Of a DNA stretch of 64,000 nt, positions 13,901 to 27,462 are shown piece by piece. Below the pieces are notes generated by a model, which made no database searches, was not told where the DNA came from, and saw nothing but the letters and a program-made list of their open reading frames with translations. The translations under genes and the position numbers were made by a program. Positions within the stretch are counted from its first letter, which is position 1; each line of letters starts with the position of its first letter. The DNA comes from Babylonia areolata (taxonomy: Eukaryota; Mollusca; Gastropoda; Neogastropoda; Buccinidae), in contig NC_134899.1 of the NCBI RefSeq assembly GCF_041734735.1, positions 7,674,111 to 7,738,110 of the forward strand, in the 5' to 3' direction.

Positions 13901-15132
13901 AGACATTGACCACATTCTGTGGCTGCTGACAAAGAAGATTCCCGTCGTGGTTATCCAGGGCAGTGGACTGGCTGCTGATCTTGTTTCCTTTGCTTACATA
14001 CAGATGCAACAAAGGTGGGTTTGTTTACACACTGCAGTTGGCTTTGTGTTTAAAACTTTGCTACATATTAGAAATAACCTGCGTGCATCTTTGATTGTAT
14101 GTAATGCAGACTCTTTTACTTTGAAACTTTAATGTGTGATGAAAATGTTTTGACTTTTGATTATATAAAATACAAAGTGTTAACTGGCTTCATTCCTGTG
14201 ATATGCGGTGGCCAGTATGTTATCACTTTTGCAACCGCAGTTTGGCATAGATTCATTTGCATAAAAGATCAGCAGCCCATGCCCATTAACAGAGACTGTT
14301 ACATACCCACACAGATCTGCATGAGGAAGAGTGATGGCCAAGCCCTTCTGTTTTGTATGTCACAGATTAGTCAGAAAAGGAACTGTTAAAAGAAGGAAGA
14401 CAATGAAAGGTTTGGAAGGGTTAGAAATACAACATGGAGAAAATAAAGAATTCATATAATGTACATCTGGATGTTGTAACAGCCTGCCATCAGTGTCTGA
14501 AACAGTTCCCCTACCCATGACAGTACTTTCCAAAACTCAAAAGCACTACATGTATTTGTAACTTGGAAACATAATGGAGAAGTGAAAAAATCAGTGAAAT
14601 GTACAGGATTCAAGAGAATAGCTTGCCAAATCACTTCTGTGACAGACACTTGAAACATTGTTTCCGGTTGATGAATTTCATTGCACTCCAAAGCATGTGG
14701 TCTCAGTTCATCTTCATTTCTTGAGCAGACTGAACATGCAGCCCCTGGCTGTGGATGCTCCTTTGTAGATATCTGTGTGTGCTGAAGTGGAATAAATGTG
14801 TTTATATAAACACTTTAAAAACTTCTTTTGATTAATTTGTACTCTTTTGACAAGGCATGTTTGACATTTATTGATTATGCTTACTTATGGGTATATTTAT
14901 ATATGGTAATAATTGTACAGTTGTTAACGAAGAGTTAACCAAGCGATGTCTGTAGTAACAGGGTGTCCTAAACTTAATGATTTCAGGACAGATGCTGAAT
15001 ATCTGGACACCTACATCAAAGCAGAGCTGATGCGCCGTGTATCTGAGGCGTTTCCTGATGACTTTGTCAATGATGACGTTGCCCGCAACATGTGCCGAGA
15101 CAAGATCATTGAGTGTGTCAAGCTGGATCACC

Positions 15133-15179
<47 letters not shown>

Positions 15180-18100
15180 AGGTAGAAGAAGATTTGAGTA
15201 GTTGGCATGGCTTAGTGTTAAGAAGTCCAAGGATATCCACCCTTTTTATATGTCCTTTTGTGTGCCTTAGTTTCTGTTATTACTGCAAAGATATTGCATG
15301 TTTTTTTGTTAGAATTCTTGTCTTTGAAGATTGAGTCTAGCTTCTCTGTAAATTTTCATGTTTATACTTTTTGTATGCCTCAGTTTCTGTTAATGCTGCT
15401 TAGGCATTGTATGTTTTTGTTACAATTCTAAGTCACCGAAGATTGAGTCAAGATTATTTATTTATGCTTTCTGTGGCATTGTCCTTGATCATTTGAAAGC
15501 CTTGAGGTTTGTAGTTACCCATCAATCGATTTTGTATGGTCACTCTGTTTCAGTGGCATTATCCTCAAGCTGCTTGCCCTGGAAATTTGACTAATTTGGG
15601 TGTCTGTTTATGTAAGTCTTTGAAGGATTAGCTTGGACACTGAAGTTGAGGAAAAATTCATATCTGCTCAGCATCCTAGACTAATCTGTTGTAGATGTGG
15701 CAGATGTGGCCTCAAAACTTAAAACTCTTATCTGTGTCTCCAAACAGGGATACAGTTCCTGCTTCTGTCCCTCACCTATTTTTCTTTTTCTTAATCCTCC
15801 AAAAGATGAAGTTTCAGACCAGTCATCTTCAGGGAATTATTTGCACCACATACCAATAATGGGCAGATGGTGGCTCTGAACCTGTGAGCATTATGTCATT
15901 GTTGGACTTTTTGGTTCTCAGCCAGCCCCACATCAGAGTGGAATGTACTGTGGGCTCAAATGGGAAGACTGGGACCACACAACACTGCAAGGATTTCTGA
16001 ATGTATTATGAAAAGAGACAAATGCTGCAATGTGATTTGGTCAAATTCTGAGTTGAATGGCTAAGATGTTGGTGGTCCTGTGGCTCTGTAAAATTCTAAA
16101 TTTTAAACAGTTCATGAATGTGACATTATTAGATAAACCAGATTCTGCTAAAAAGTGCCTTTGTTCATCTTGTAACTTTCAGTGCCAAACTGAATTTGTA
16201 AAATAGTACAATTTGAACTTTTAGTCTATCAGTGAACTTGTCTACTCAAATTCAACATGGCGGCCTACCGTGCTCCAACATAAACAGTTCATCAGATTGA
16301 TTCTCCAGGTGTTTGGCTTCAGTATTCATCAGTCTTTTGAAGCATTATATCCAGTGGTATGTCACTGGACTTATGCTGGGTTCTGTCACAATGACTGAAC
16401 AGTTCAAGTTTTCAAAAAGTCAAGGTGGTCTTTTTGTGTTCTTCTTCTCTGTTGTCTGTACTCTGTGAATACAGGTACTTGAGACACTTTTGACTTTTCA
16501 TTATCACCTCAAACATTCTAGATCTTTACCAAACTGGTCACAGTCAGGTCTCCTGAATCTTTGGCATTTGGCCTTCACAATCCCATCTTTATGTGTGGCT
16601 GAAAACTACAAGACACAGACTACTGAAGAATGTCCCTCTGTACAGTGACAGGAAAGCTCATAAAATGACGCTACTATTTATCAGTGGACTCCATCCCAAC
16701 CCTGGTCCTAGGCTCCCAAAGTACCTGTGTGGTATGTGCTCTTTTGCATGCAAGACACTTGTGCTAGCATGTGACGACTGGGGACAGTGGATACACAAGG
16801 AATGTGTGGTGATGTCAGCTTCACTGTTCTCAAATCTTGGTGATAGAAGCAACCCATGGTACTGCCCTGTAATAGCAGAAATACTTCAACAAAAATTTAC
16901 TCCTTGCCAGACCAGAATATCACGACTTCTGCTACGCAAGTACCTGATGTGCATCCTCCCTTTACTCCAGTGGACTATCAGTTCAGAGCTCTTCTTTGGC
17001 TCTTGACACCACAGTCAACAAGGGCAACAGAGCTGTGGGTTTTCTGAGGTGGAACTTCAGCGAATGCTTCACCACAGCTAAGTCAGCGACATACAAGACC
17101 ATGGTCAGACTGGTCTTTGAGTATGCATCCATAGTCTGGGACCCAGCATGTCAGGAAGGGGTCATGGTACTTGAAAAAGCCCGCTGCATCTTCTGCAACT
17201 ACAGCGATCAGACACCAAGCTGTGTGACCAGTATGCTCAACATGCTGCAGTAGAAGCCTCTCACAGAAAGAAGACAAAGCTGCCTCACCATGCTTTTCCA
17301 TGGTCGACATTAAGTCCCTATTCTACAACAAAGGGGATAACTGGACAAGGGGAGCCCAAAGACTGTTCCAGGAATGTGCCACCCACCGAGCCCTCTGCAA
17401 TAGCTTCTTTCTGAGAACCCTGTGCCAGTGGAACAACCTGCCACCCAGCCTCACGGATACTCCTTCGTTGGAGCTCTTCCAGGCTTGTCTGGGTCAGGAC
17501 ACTGGCTCAGCTAAGAACAACAAACCAGCAACACCATGTGTACTTAGTTTTAACCTTTTAAACCAAGTCTTAGCTATGGGTCTCCCACTTTTTACATCCA
17601 GATAGCTCAGCAGACTCCACCACTGGACTACACACGTTCATCAGATCCCAGTCCAAGCCAAAGAAGAAGAAGAAGATGGCGTTGACTTGTCGTTTTATTG
17701 ACCGTTCAGCTGCAATTTTTGTGAAGAGTTAACTTTTCTGACCAAAATTGAACAACTATCAAGTTCATTTCTCTCAGAGCTGCCAGTTCACAATGTTAGA
17801 CTGCTCCATGAGAAAGAAAAAAGGCAGAATGATAGTAATGATATGTGATATTACTAGTGGTGTTTTCTGTTCTGTTGGACCTGTGTAGAATTCATTTCAG
17901 CTATATTTGATTATGCTGTGTGTATAATTTATTTCAGTCATCCCCTGAGGTATGATTTCTTTCCGTTTGTGAAGCTCAGTTTAAATTTGTTGATGCCAGT
18001 TTGAATGCAAGTATGATTTTGTGTGCATGACTGATAGTTTTGCTGAGAGATAACGGGTATTTGAAAAAGACAAGACAGGTTTTATTCAGGCTTGTGCACT

Positions 18101-18430
18101 CTTTTTGTATATTCTGTTTCTGTATCTGGATTCCTTACATTCACAACATTGAAGAGATGATTACTGATCTCATTCTTCTCCATGCCTCTGAATTTTAGGA
18201 AAATAAGGATAATAATAACAATTGATCAATATGTAGCACTGTGTTACAAGCAGAAGCAGGCTAAGTGCTTTGCAAATCCACTGCTTGAAATAAATCGAAT
18301 GAACACGAAAGATGAAGTAGAAACATGTAAAAGAATCAAAACAGCACAATCATTAATATTATGAAAGTACAGTTCACAAAACCTACAATCTAACATCGTT
18401 ATCACTCCAACACACAGAAAAAAACAAAGG

Positions 18431-18469
<39 letters not shown>

Positions 18470-21400
18470 AAAAAAGGACAACAAAAAACAAAGAGTAAAT
18501 GACAAAGACAAGATAAATGACAATTGAATATTTATATACACATATAAAGGAAACATAGTTGAAATGTACATTCCCAACTGTATCCAGCAGCACAACTCCA
18601 TGGTCTCCTGAGATGGAGGATGCAGATGGTGATTCCCCAGTTCATTAATTGTGAAGTTATCTTCTCTTCTGTCTGTTTTCAAGAAAATTTTTTTTTTTTT
18701 TTTTGCTCTTGGAAGCAGTGTGCAGAAGCTGAAGACAGTTCTTTTTCTTGTGTTTGTGGGCTGTAACTCTCATATTCATTTGCATAAGTGTACAGGTGGG
18801 ACTGTCTTTACCCTGCTAAGTACTCACGTTTTGTTGAGTATGCATGCTGGGTATGTTTGAATTTTCATAATCCACTGAATGCTGACATGGACTGATGTAT
18901 GATAGTCGGTTTTTGACTATGACCATTAGAACATCGGAAGAGGTAACTGCTGTTCTGACTATCTGGGCTAGAATTTGATTATAGTGGAGAGTGTCTTGCC
19001 CAAGTTACATCCCCACTCTCTCGGCCAAGAGGGTTTTAGGACAGTCGGCGTTGGGGATGGTTCCCAAAGGCCAACCTGCCCCCAAAGCTGCAGCACTAAG
19101 AGCTAGTGCAGTTTTGCCTCCTAGTTTGAGAGTCATAGTCCTTCACAAAAGACTAAGCTGTAAATGATTTCCCATTGCAGTGGAGAAACCATTGATAATG
19201 CAGCTCTCACTTTGCTGTTAGCCCAACTGTAAACTGTAAACTTATGTCAGTCTGTGATAGAAGCTGAGTGTTGTACTACAGGATCTTTAATGTGTATTTT
19301 ATTTTTCTGCATGTGTATACACATGAGACAATAGGGTGAGATGTTAAGGTGCTTGCCAGTTTGTACATATGCTGACCTGGGTAAACTACACACCCTAAAT
19401 CCACCAAGCACTGATACTGGAATGAAACCTAGGACCCTTAGATTGAAAGCTCATTATTTTAAACTTTCAGCTGTAGTGAATATGCACTTATAGGCCTACA
19501 GAGGCAGAGGTATATGCCACAAGCAAACATACAAACAAACCAACCAAGGCATCAGTACTGTCACCTTGTGAATGAATTTCAAGGTCTGGTGGCTTGGAAT
19601 GTGAGATGCTACCCAGAAAACAATGAACAAATCTAGCTTTGTGGTAAATTTTCAGGGAAATATAGTTCCCAGTCACTGTCTGCCCTCTGATTCGTCAGTT
19701 GTGTTTTGTCTCATGTATTAATGATGTCCCAGATCTTTCAATGTATTTGATGTTCGGATGCACTGTATTTGATTAACTGCTCTTCATGATTTATCATCTG
19801 TCATTAAACTGAGTTTCTTTTTCTTTGATATAATGATACGGTATATAGCATATATCCTCGGCCAGAGACCTATGTCTAAGCATTTTACAAACATGGAGTC
19901 TTTTGCACAACAGGCTGCCTACCTGGGTAGAGCCACCTGAGAGTTGCCCTTTGGGCATTTATCATTCATTTTCCGTGTCATTCAGTCAGGTTTCAGTCAT
20001 GCATGCACAAACACTCGCACAGACATGTAACTTTTTACGTGTGTGTCTGCTTTTTTATTATCCTGCCATGTAGGCTTACCTCAGCTGTATGTAAGTTGAT
20101 TAGAAGTTCTACACAGCAGGCAGCAGTGGTTTGAACTGGTGATGTTGTCTACATTTGTCTAGGAGCAGCAGTTGCAGTTATTTTTTGTTGTTAAATATTT
20201 GTTTCTATTCCTCATTTGAATTTCATATTGAAGTTTTTTGGTTTTCATTTTCGTATGGATGTGAATTGCTAGAATTTGAAAAGCTTAACATTTTAGGAGA
20301 CCCATTTATTTAGTGTGTGTGTGTGTGTGTGTCATTGGTTGTGCGTGCTTGTGGATTTACATGGGTATATATACATGTGAGTATCTCCACTCATAGACTG
20401 ATTTGAATTTCCTGCCTTTATTCCGTAGGTTTCGAGTATTATTTCAAACAAATCACGTACAGTACTTTATAAATTGTGTCATTTACCATAATTGTATGTA
20501 AGTAATAACAATTAGCTGTAATTTGTATCAAGCGACTAATAATGCATTCTACTTGATCTTATTATGTCTTTTTGGTATTTCCTATTGCTGAATGAATTAA
20601 GTGTGCCTAGATTTTGCTTTTTAACATATCATAAGCAGCTGGTCAAACAACACATATTCAAGTAGCTGGCTAATTACTTTCTGAATCTTTGCTGTAATCT
20701 GGAAATAACTTGTCCTTAACAAAATGATGACTGAAATGGTTTCTCCAGTTATGTCAGTATGATATTGCTTTCCATTATATCATTACCACTGTAAATGAAT
20801 GTAATGAATATTGCACACAAAGCTGCATATATCTAAAGAAATTTTGTTTTTAATACTTGCTTGTTCATTTCATGCTGTGAAAGTTCAGTCTAGCCAACAG
20901 TTGGATACTTAGATAGACAATTATACCAATCCAGAGAAGAGTTTTTCACATAATAAACAGTATTGGAGTTTAATTTTCAGCCATTTTGTTTAATGTTACC
21001 AAATGAATTTTGTTACGCTTTTATTACTATTGGTGCACATGTACATTATAACAAAGTAATCGATTTTTGTTCATGTCAGACAGATATTTTGATAAAGCGT
21101 GTTTTTAACACTTGACAGTGCATAATCTGAGAAGAATGCAGAAGCATACATGTTTATGTATGAGCGCAGTACACATGATGCATATGAAGTGGTGTGTGCA
21201 CTATAACTCTGAAGTGTAAATGTGCAGTTGTACACATGCATGCACACACACACACATGCACGCACACACACACACACACACACATACATACATGAATGCA
21301 GTCACACACTTCCTTTGCCCATGCATGCTTTTTCACAAACGCATAATGTGAACACATTGGCTAGTTTGTAATATACATACATGCACACACACACATTCAC

Positions 21401-24400
21401 ACTCGTACACATCTGTAAACCTCATAATCATTTATGCTTCTTTTTTTTTTCTTTGTTTTGTTTTTCAGGACAACTTGTCTTTCCTAACAATAATCAACTG
21501 TAATTCCCATGGTGTGCGGCTTACGGACATCAGCAAGTACCTCTTGACTGCATTGTTTAAATGTGAGATTCATTTGTCTTGTTAACAACTTTGTTGGGTC
21601 AGAATCCTAATGAGAGAAAATTATTAGATATATAGGCTAGTATCTTTGTGAGATGATGCGATAGTATTCCATAAGAGATAATTAACTGAAATTATTTTAT
21701 ATGCTCGCTGGTTTGTTTATCAGTTTATTTGACACAATATACATTTCAGATGCCATTTTTGACTCACTTGTACATACATTGTGAATCTATGCAATAACTT
21801 GGTGTTCGGCTGTGTGAGTGTGTGTCTGTGCATGCATGCGTGTGTGCGCTCGCATGTGCGCGCATGTGATAGTGTGTGTGTGTGTCCATGTGTGTGTGTC
21901 CATCCATGGTAAACTTTAACAAATTCATTTTCTCTGGAAATATTTTGTCTTCCAATACCAAATTTGGATTGAACATAGTGAATAAAAAATCTTTACAGCC
22001 ACACCAATGACAGGTTGTAAGTCTCCCGGATTAAGCATTTCTTTGAGGCTCCATATCCAGAAAATGTATTGGGCAGTTAGTTGTCTGAAGGTTTGTTTGG
22101 GTTTGATGATGACATGACATTATTTTCTTGTTCACAGTTTGTTTGGGTTTGATGATGACATGACATTGTTTTCTTGTTCACAGTTAACAGCCTGAAGATA
22201 ACATTAAAAAAAAAAGAAAAAAAAAGAAAAGAATTGACGATACCTCTCAGTTTTAGTAGTGTACACTGGTCTGTGCAGATATGGAGAAAATGGCAATATA
22301 TTGCGGTGTGCCTTAGGAGATGGCAACATCTCCTTTGCCGCCAACTTTAAAAAAATTCTTGAATAATCCAGATACATCAGTTCAATAAAGAACACATATA
22401 AAACATTTTTCTTCTTCTTTTTTTTTTTTTTTCACTCATGATTCCTTTATTTGATAAAGTTCACATTACAAGTGAGTCTTGAAGACCTTGCCTCTCCTTT
22501 ATTTTTTTTTTCTTATTAAAATAGAACATCTTATCTGTGGCAGAGGAACGGTGTGATCAAGGTAGCAAATAGATGCATGCAGGTTTAAGTGATATATCAA
22601 CTGAGTTTTTTTTGCATGTCTTTAAGCTTATTGTTTGGAGTTGTTATGGGAATGTTATTTTACAGGAAAAAAAGGGGTTTTCTTGTTTGCTTTCAGTAGT
22701 GTCTATGGAAAATGGAATCTTGCAGGAGAAGCAAAACTTTATTGTTTGTTAATTTTCTGTGAATCAGGTAAATAGTATCTTACAGAAGTAAACCTTTATT
22801 GTTTTTTTTGTCAGTTGATTATGAGATATTGTCTTGAAGAGGCACAGCTTTCTTTGTAGTTAACTGCTGTCATTTACATTGTTACTGTTCTGTACCCACC
22901 CATGTTGCCACGCCATCCCCATGTTAATTCCCCCAACCCCCACCAAAATCTAACAACATTACTGGAGTTGAAAAGCTTTTTAAATTAAATCAAAGAAATC
23001 AAGTCAGAAACCTGTATTGTGTGTGGTTGTTCATGACATTGTGCATCTAACAAGAAATAACTACCTCTGTTGACAGCACAAGCGAGGCTACTGGGCCATC
23101 ACAGCCATGAACAGTTACAGTGGGACCTGCAGCTGACAGTGGACTGGAACCGACCAGACTTGGCACGCTCTGAAATTTTCAACAAGTACAAACTGGGCAA
23201 ATTCAAGGTTCCTTCAGTCTATTTTTTAATTACATTTTTTTAAGAATTCCACATTATATCACCATATTTCTACAAAACAGATGACCAGACATGTATGAAA
23301 GTAGGTTTATTCATTTTTGCCTTGTCACTCTTGCTGTGATTGGAACACATGTACACACATACAGACGAACACTTCGTACACTCTCTTCTTTTCTTTGAAG
23401 TTGGATTTTCTCAGTTTGCACCACAAAATGAGTGGAGTTCAAAGACGACCAATTGTTAGAAGGTGTAGATTATGCGTGTCTTATTCATGGAAAAATCACA
23501 TCTTATGGAAGATGAGCAAACTGCATAATACGTAGCATGTGACAAGTTTTAGTTTCTCAAGGAGTGTCACTGCGTTTGGACAGATCCATATATGCTACAT
23601 CACATCAGCTAGGCAGATGCCCATCCAGCAGCTTAACCCAATGCGCTTTGTGCCTTGAGTGTATGCATATATATTTGTGTGTATCAAAGTGGATTTCTTC
23701 TACAGTATAGCCAGCAGCCAGTGGAGGGATGGAGGGCACTGTCTGTTGGCTGGGTACCAGTACACAGCTGGGTGACTGCTATTTCAGTCTCTGTTGTCAT
23801 GCTGGGCCACAGGCACCCAACGAAAAACAAATTTGTCTGGAAATCCTGGAATTAGCTGCGATGCAGAGAATTTTTAACCACTTGATTTGATGGAAATTTT
23901 CTTTGACTCAGATTTAAAGCAACGATAACAACAGTAATACAATGGAATTGTGATAACTTTATTACCTACTTAAAAGTACAATGTGTGAGCAGTCATCATG
24001 CAAAATTTAAAGGATATATCTCTGTATCTGAGGAAGTAGTGGATGTTTTTTTGCACTTAGCTGGAAACCCCAAGTTTTTCCTTGGCATAGAGGAATGACA
24101 ATTGTTGAAACGTTCAGCAGGCAAGGGGTTAATAAGTAAACTAAATAGTAAAAAAAATAAATGTACAGGTTGTTGAACAGGCCAACCCCTTGACTGTTGA
24201 TTCTTTTTGAGGTCAGCTGCATTCTATGTGTCGAGGGAGAAAGCAGTGTCAGCGCTATGTACACTGAAACACGCTGTAGCTTCTTTTGTTTGTGGGGATT
24301 TATTTATGAGACAGCATCAACTGATGCATAATCAGTTCTACTTTCACAAGGAAATAAAGCAGTAAGACTCACTTTGTGATGTGTTGAATACTTATTGAAA

Positions 24401-26567
24401 TTATATTATGTTTATATTAAAAAAAAAAAAAAAATCGCAAACAAACTCATATGCACTCAACATAGAAACAAACAAAAAACCTTCCTCGGTTTCTTCTGTA
24501 TCACTGTCTACAACATTCATAATTTCCTTTAAGCACATCCAGCACTAACAAATGATGGAAAGGACAGCGTCACCATTTTGAAGAAGACTGGTTTTTATTC
24601 TCAGGAAAAAAAACATGATTTTGTGAGATCTGTATGACTCCGTGATTTTGAAAATGGAAGATAACTTTTTTTTCAACCTTTTCTGAACCTGTCAACATAA
24701 GTCAGTGGTTCTCCCCATTCTTGAATATGCACAAGCGTTTGATGAAATACCTCTGTTAACTCATTTAACCCTGCATCCGCCTGGGAGGCATGCACCGCTG
24801 ATCACTGTTCTCAGCCTGAGCCCTCCTGACAGGTGGACAAAGAAACACATTTATTTAAACTGGTTTGTCAGCTCATTATTATGCATTAAACTGCTAGGTA
24901 AGGGAAGTAATTCCAACTTAACTTCCTTCCTCACTGGCACACAAAGTTTCGCTCCAAAAATCGAACGATTAGTGTGTTTTTTTATCCAATTTTCTGCATC
25001 GATATGGTAAAACGCAGGTTTACTGCGCAGTAAGTGCTCAGTGAAATTATGATGGACTCTTGCAGTGATTTCAACCCAGATAATGATGATTTGCCTTATA
25101 ATTCATTCGATAATTCTTGGGAAAGTGAAGGAGATGAAATTAGCTACTGGTCAAGACAGAGTGGCGGACATTTCAATATAGAAGATAGTCCACAACCTTC
25201 AACATTCACAATTGCTGACATTTTACTATTTCTGTTTTTAAATTAAAGTTGCAAGTAAAGTATTGCATCCTTCATCTTGAGACTTAAGCAATTTGTGTCA
25301 AAATCATATTTCAGTCATTATGTGAAGTTTGGTAGCTACTGGTTGTGTGGTTGCTATAAATTTGTGCCTGAAGTGAAGCACCCCTTCCCATTGATGCAGC
25401 CAGGCCAAAACATGCCTGGCTTGGAGGATTACACAGGCAGAAGACCTTAAAGGGCTGAAAGGGTTAATACAATGGAGATAGGTGTCACAGAAGGCTCAGA
25501 GAACTCATTGATATAACAGACATGGAAATATAGGGGTTACTGAGTGAACTGAGTAAAGAAGTATGATGTTGACAGGTTATTGAACACGTTACTGAGTGAA
25601 CTGAGTAAAGAACAGCATTGACAGGTTGTTGAACATGTTACTGAGTGAACTAAGTAAAGAACGGTTTTGACAGGTTGTTGAACATGTTACTGAGTGAACT
25701 GAGTAAAGAACATCATTGACAGGCTGTTGAACACGTTACTGAGTGAACTAAGTAAAGAACGGTTTTGACAGGTTGTTGAACATGTTACTGAGTGAACTAA
25801 GTAAAGAACGGTTTTGACAGGTTGTTGAACATGTTACTGAGTGAACTAAGTAAAGAACAGCATTGACAGGTTGTTGAACATGTTACTGAGTGAACTAAGT
25901 AAAGAACAGTTTTGACAGGTTGTTGAACATGTTACTGAGTGAACTAAGTAAAGAACGGTTTTGACAGGTTGTTGAACATGTTACTGAGTGAACTAAGTAA
26001 AGAACGGTTTTGACAGGTTGTTGAACATGTTACTGAGTGAACTAAGTGAAGAACAGCATTGACAGGTTGTTGAACATGTTACTGAGTGAACTAAGTAAAG
26101 AACATCATTGACAAGTTGTTGAACTTGTTACTGAGTGAACTAAGTAAAGAACATCATTGACAGGTTGTTGAACTTGTTACTGAGTGAACTAAGTAAAGAA
26201 GAATGATGTTGACAGGTGGCTGAACACCTTATACACATGGCGTTGATACGACCCAACAGGGAAGAATTCATTGAGTTGTTCCTGGAGCATGGCTGGTTGA
26301 TTCATACCTACCTCAACCACAAGCGTCTGCACAACCTGTTTGAAAACCCAGCTGACAAGGACTTCTTTGTCACTGTCTGTCTGGAGGGAGTCATTGGCAA
26401 GACTGTGGTGAGTCCTCTGTGCATTTCAAGAATAAAATAAGTGTGATTGCTGAGTGGTTAGAATGTTGGACTTTCAATTTGGGAGCCCTTTGTTCAAATC
26501 GTATTATATCTCCCAACTTAACATATCTGCCGACCTGCTAATGTCTTAATCCCCATAGTCTCTCTCT

Positions 26568-26615
<48 letters not shown>

Positions 26616-27424
26616 AGGAGAATATGCAGGCATGTTAAAGATTCAGGTTTTTTTTGGTGTTTTTTTTTCTGCTGTGGGATAATCTACTCTGTTTCAGTGG
26701 CATTACTCACATGCCACTCATTCTGAGTCCCTCATTCACGGGCACACATGGGTTTGTCCTTTACAGTCCCAGCATCAGCAGTCCATAGGGAACTATCAGT
26801 GTTAGGTTTGCCAGTAGGCCACACACCAGAGGATACCCTGCACTGCTGCTGAGTCACTTTGATTGTGTTCTGTAGTGTCTGTTCTTATTTAACATATACA
26901 GGATGCCACCCTTCTAAGGCCCCTGCTGATGACTATTGTGGCTTATTCATGGAGTCATACTGAGTGAGCATCGCCCACAGAGTGGAGACCATTACTACAT
27001 CCCTTCAACAATTCCATGTGAATCTGCTGACAAAGAAGACCTTGACAGGATTCATCCGAAGTCTAGAAGTGGAGGGGGATCAAAACTGAGGTCACCTTGA
27101 GAGCAGGACCTGAAAAGCCACAGAATTTTGGCCAGTTTAAAAAAAAAAAGTTGATGAATGAGGATGATGAAGATGACAATATGAATATTGTTGTGAAGGT
27201 CCATTTTAGGTTTTGGACTACGTGGCAAGGTTGAACTCTTCACTTTCTTTCTTATTCAGAGTTTAGGTTTGCTTCAGGACACCATTTGACCAGTTCACCA
27301 CAGAATCAATGGGTCATTTTCAAAATTGATGGGCCAGGAAAAACAACTCCTTATTCCCATCCTGGCACCCATTGGGCCACCCCTCACTCCAAAATTTGTA
27401 ATAGATTTGTGCATATATATGTAT

Positions 27425-27462
<38 letters not shown>

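Larger units (their letters stand above)
15135..21468 (+). other. Intron 5
   Basis: Starts inside a (GT)n tract at the donor. It contains the internally deleted PHD-finger LINE (16593-17677), a (CA)n tract (18436-18464) and a diverged SINE copy (about 19300-19470, minus). The block 18890-19220 has the look of an interspersed repeat but no second copy was found here. The stretch 19500-21430 is AT-rich with short CA runs near 21245-21290. Confidence 0.7.
21563..23076 (+). other. Intron 6
   Basis: Contains a GACTCACTT-family repeat (21756-22515) with a tandem 46-bp pair near 22094-22185. From 22520 to 23076 only AT-rich unique sequence is seen. Confidence 0.7.
23208..26215 (+). other. Intron 7
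   Basis: Contains a SINE tail (23546-23706, minus), a dispersed repeat paired with one at 33 kb (23716-24133), a TTAA-bounded element with a small acidic open frame (24765-25467) and the 49-bp minisatellite (25536-26215). Confidence 0.75.

Noticed and set aside
18890-19220. Possible interspersed repeat
   Set aside because: The GC-balanced, non-intron-like text suggests a repeat, but no second copy is found in the window and no terminal structure is visible.
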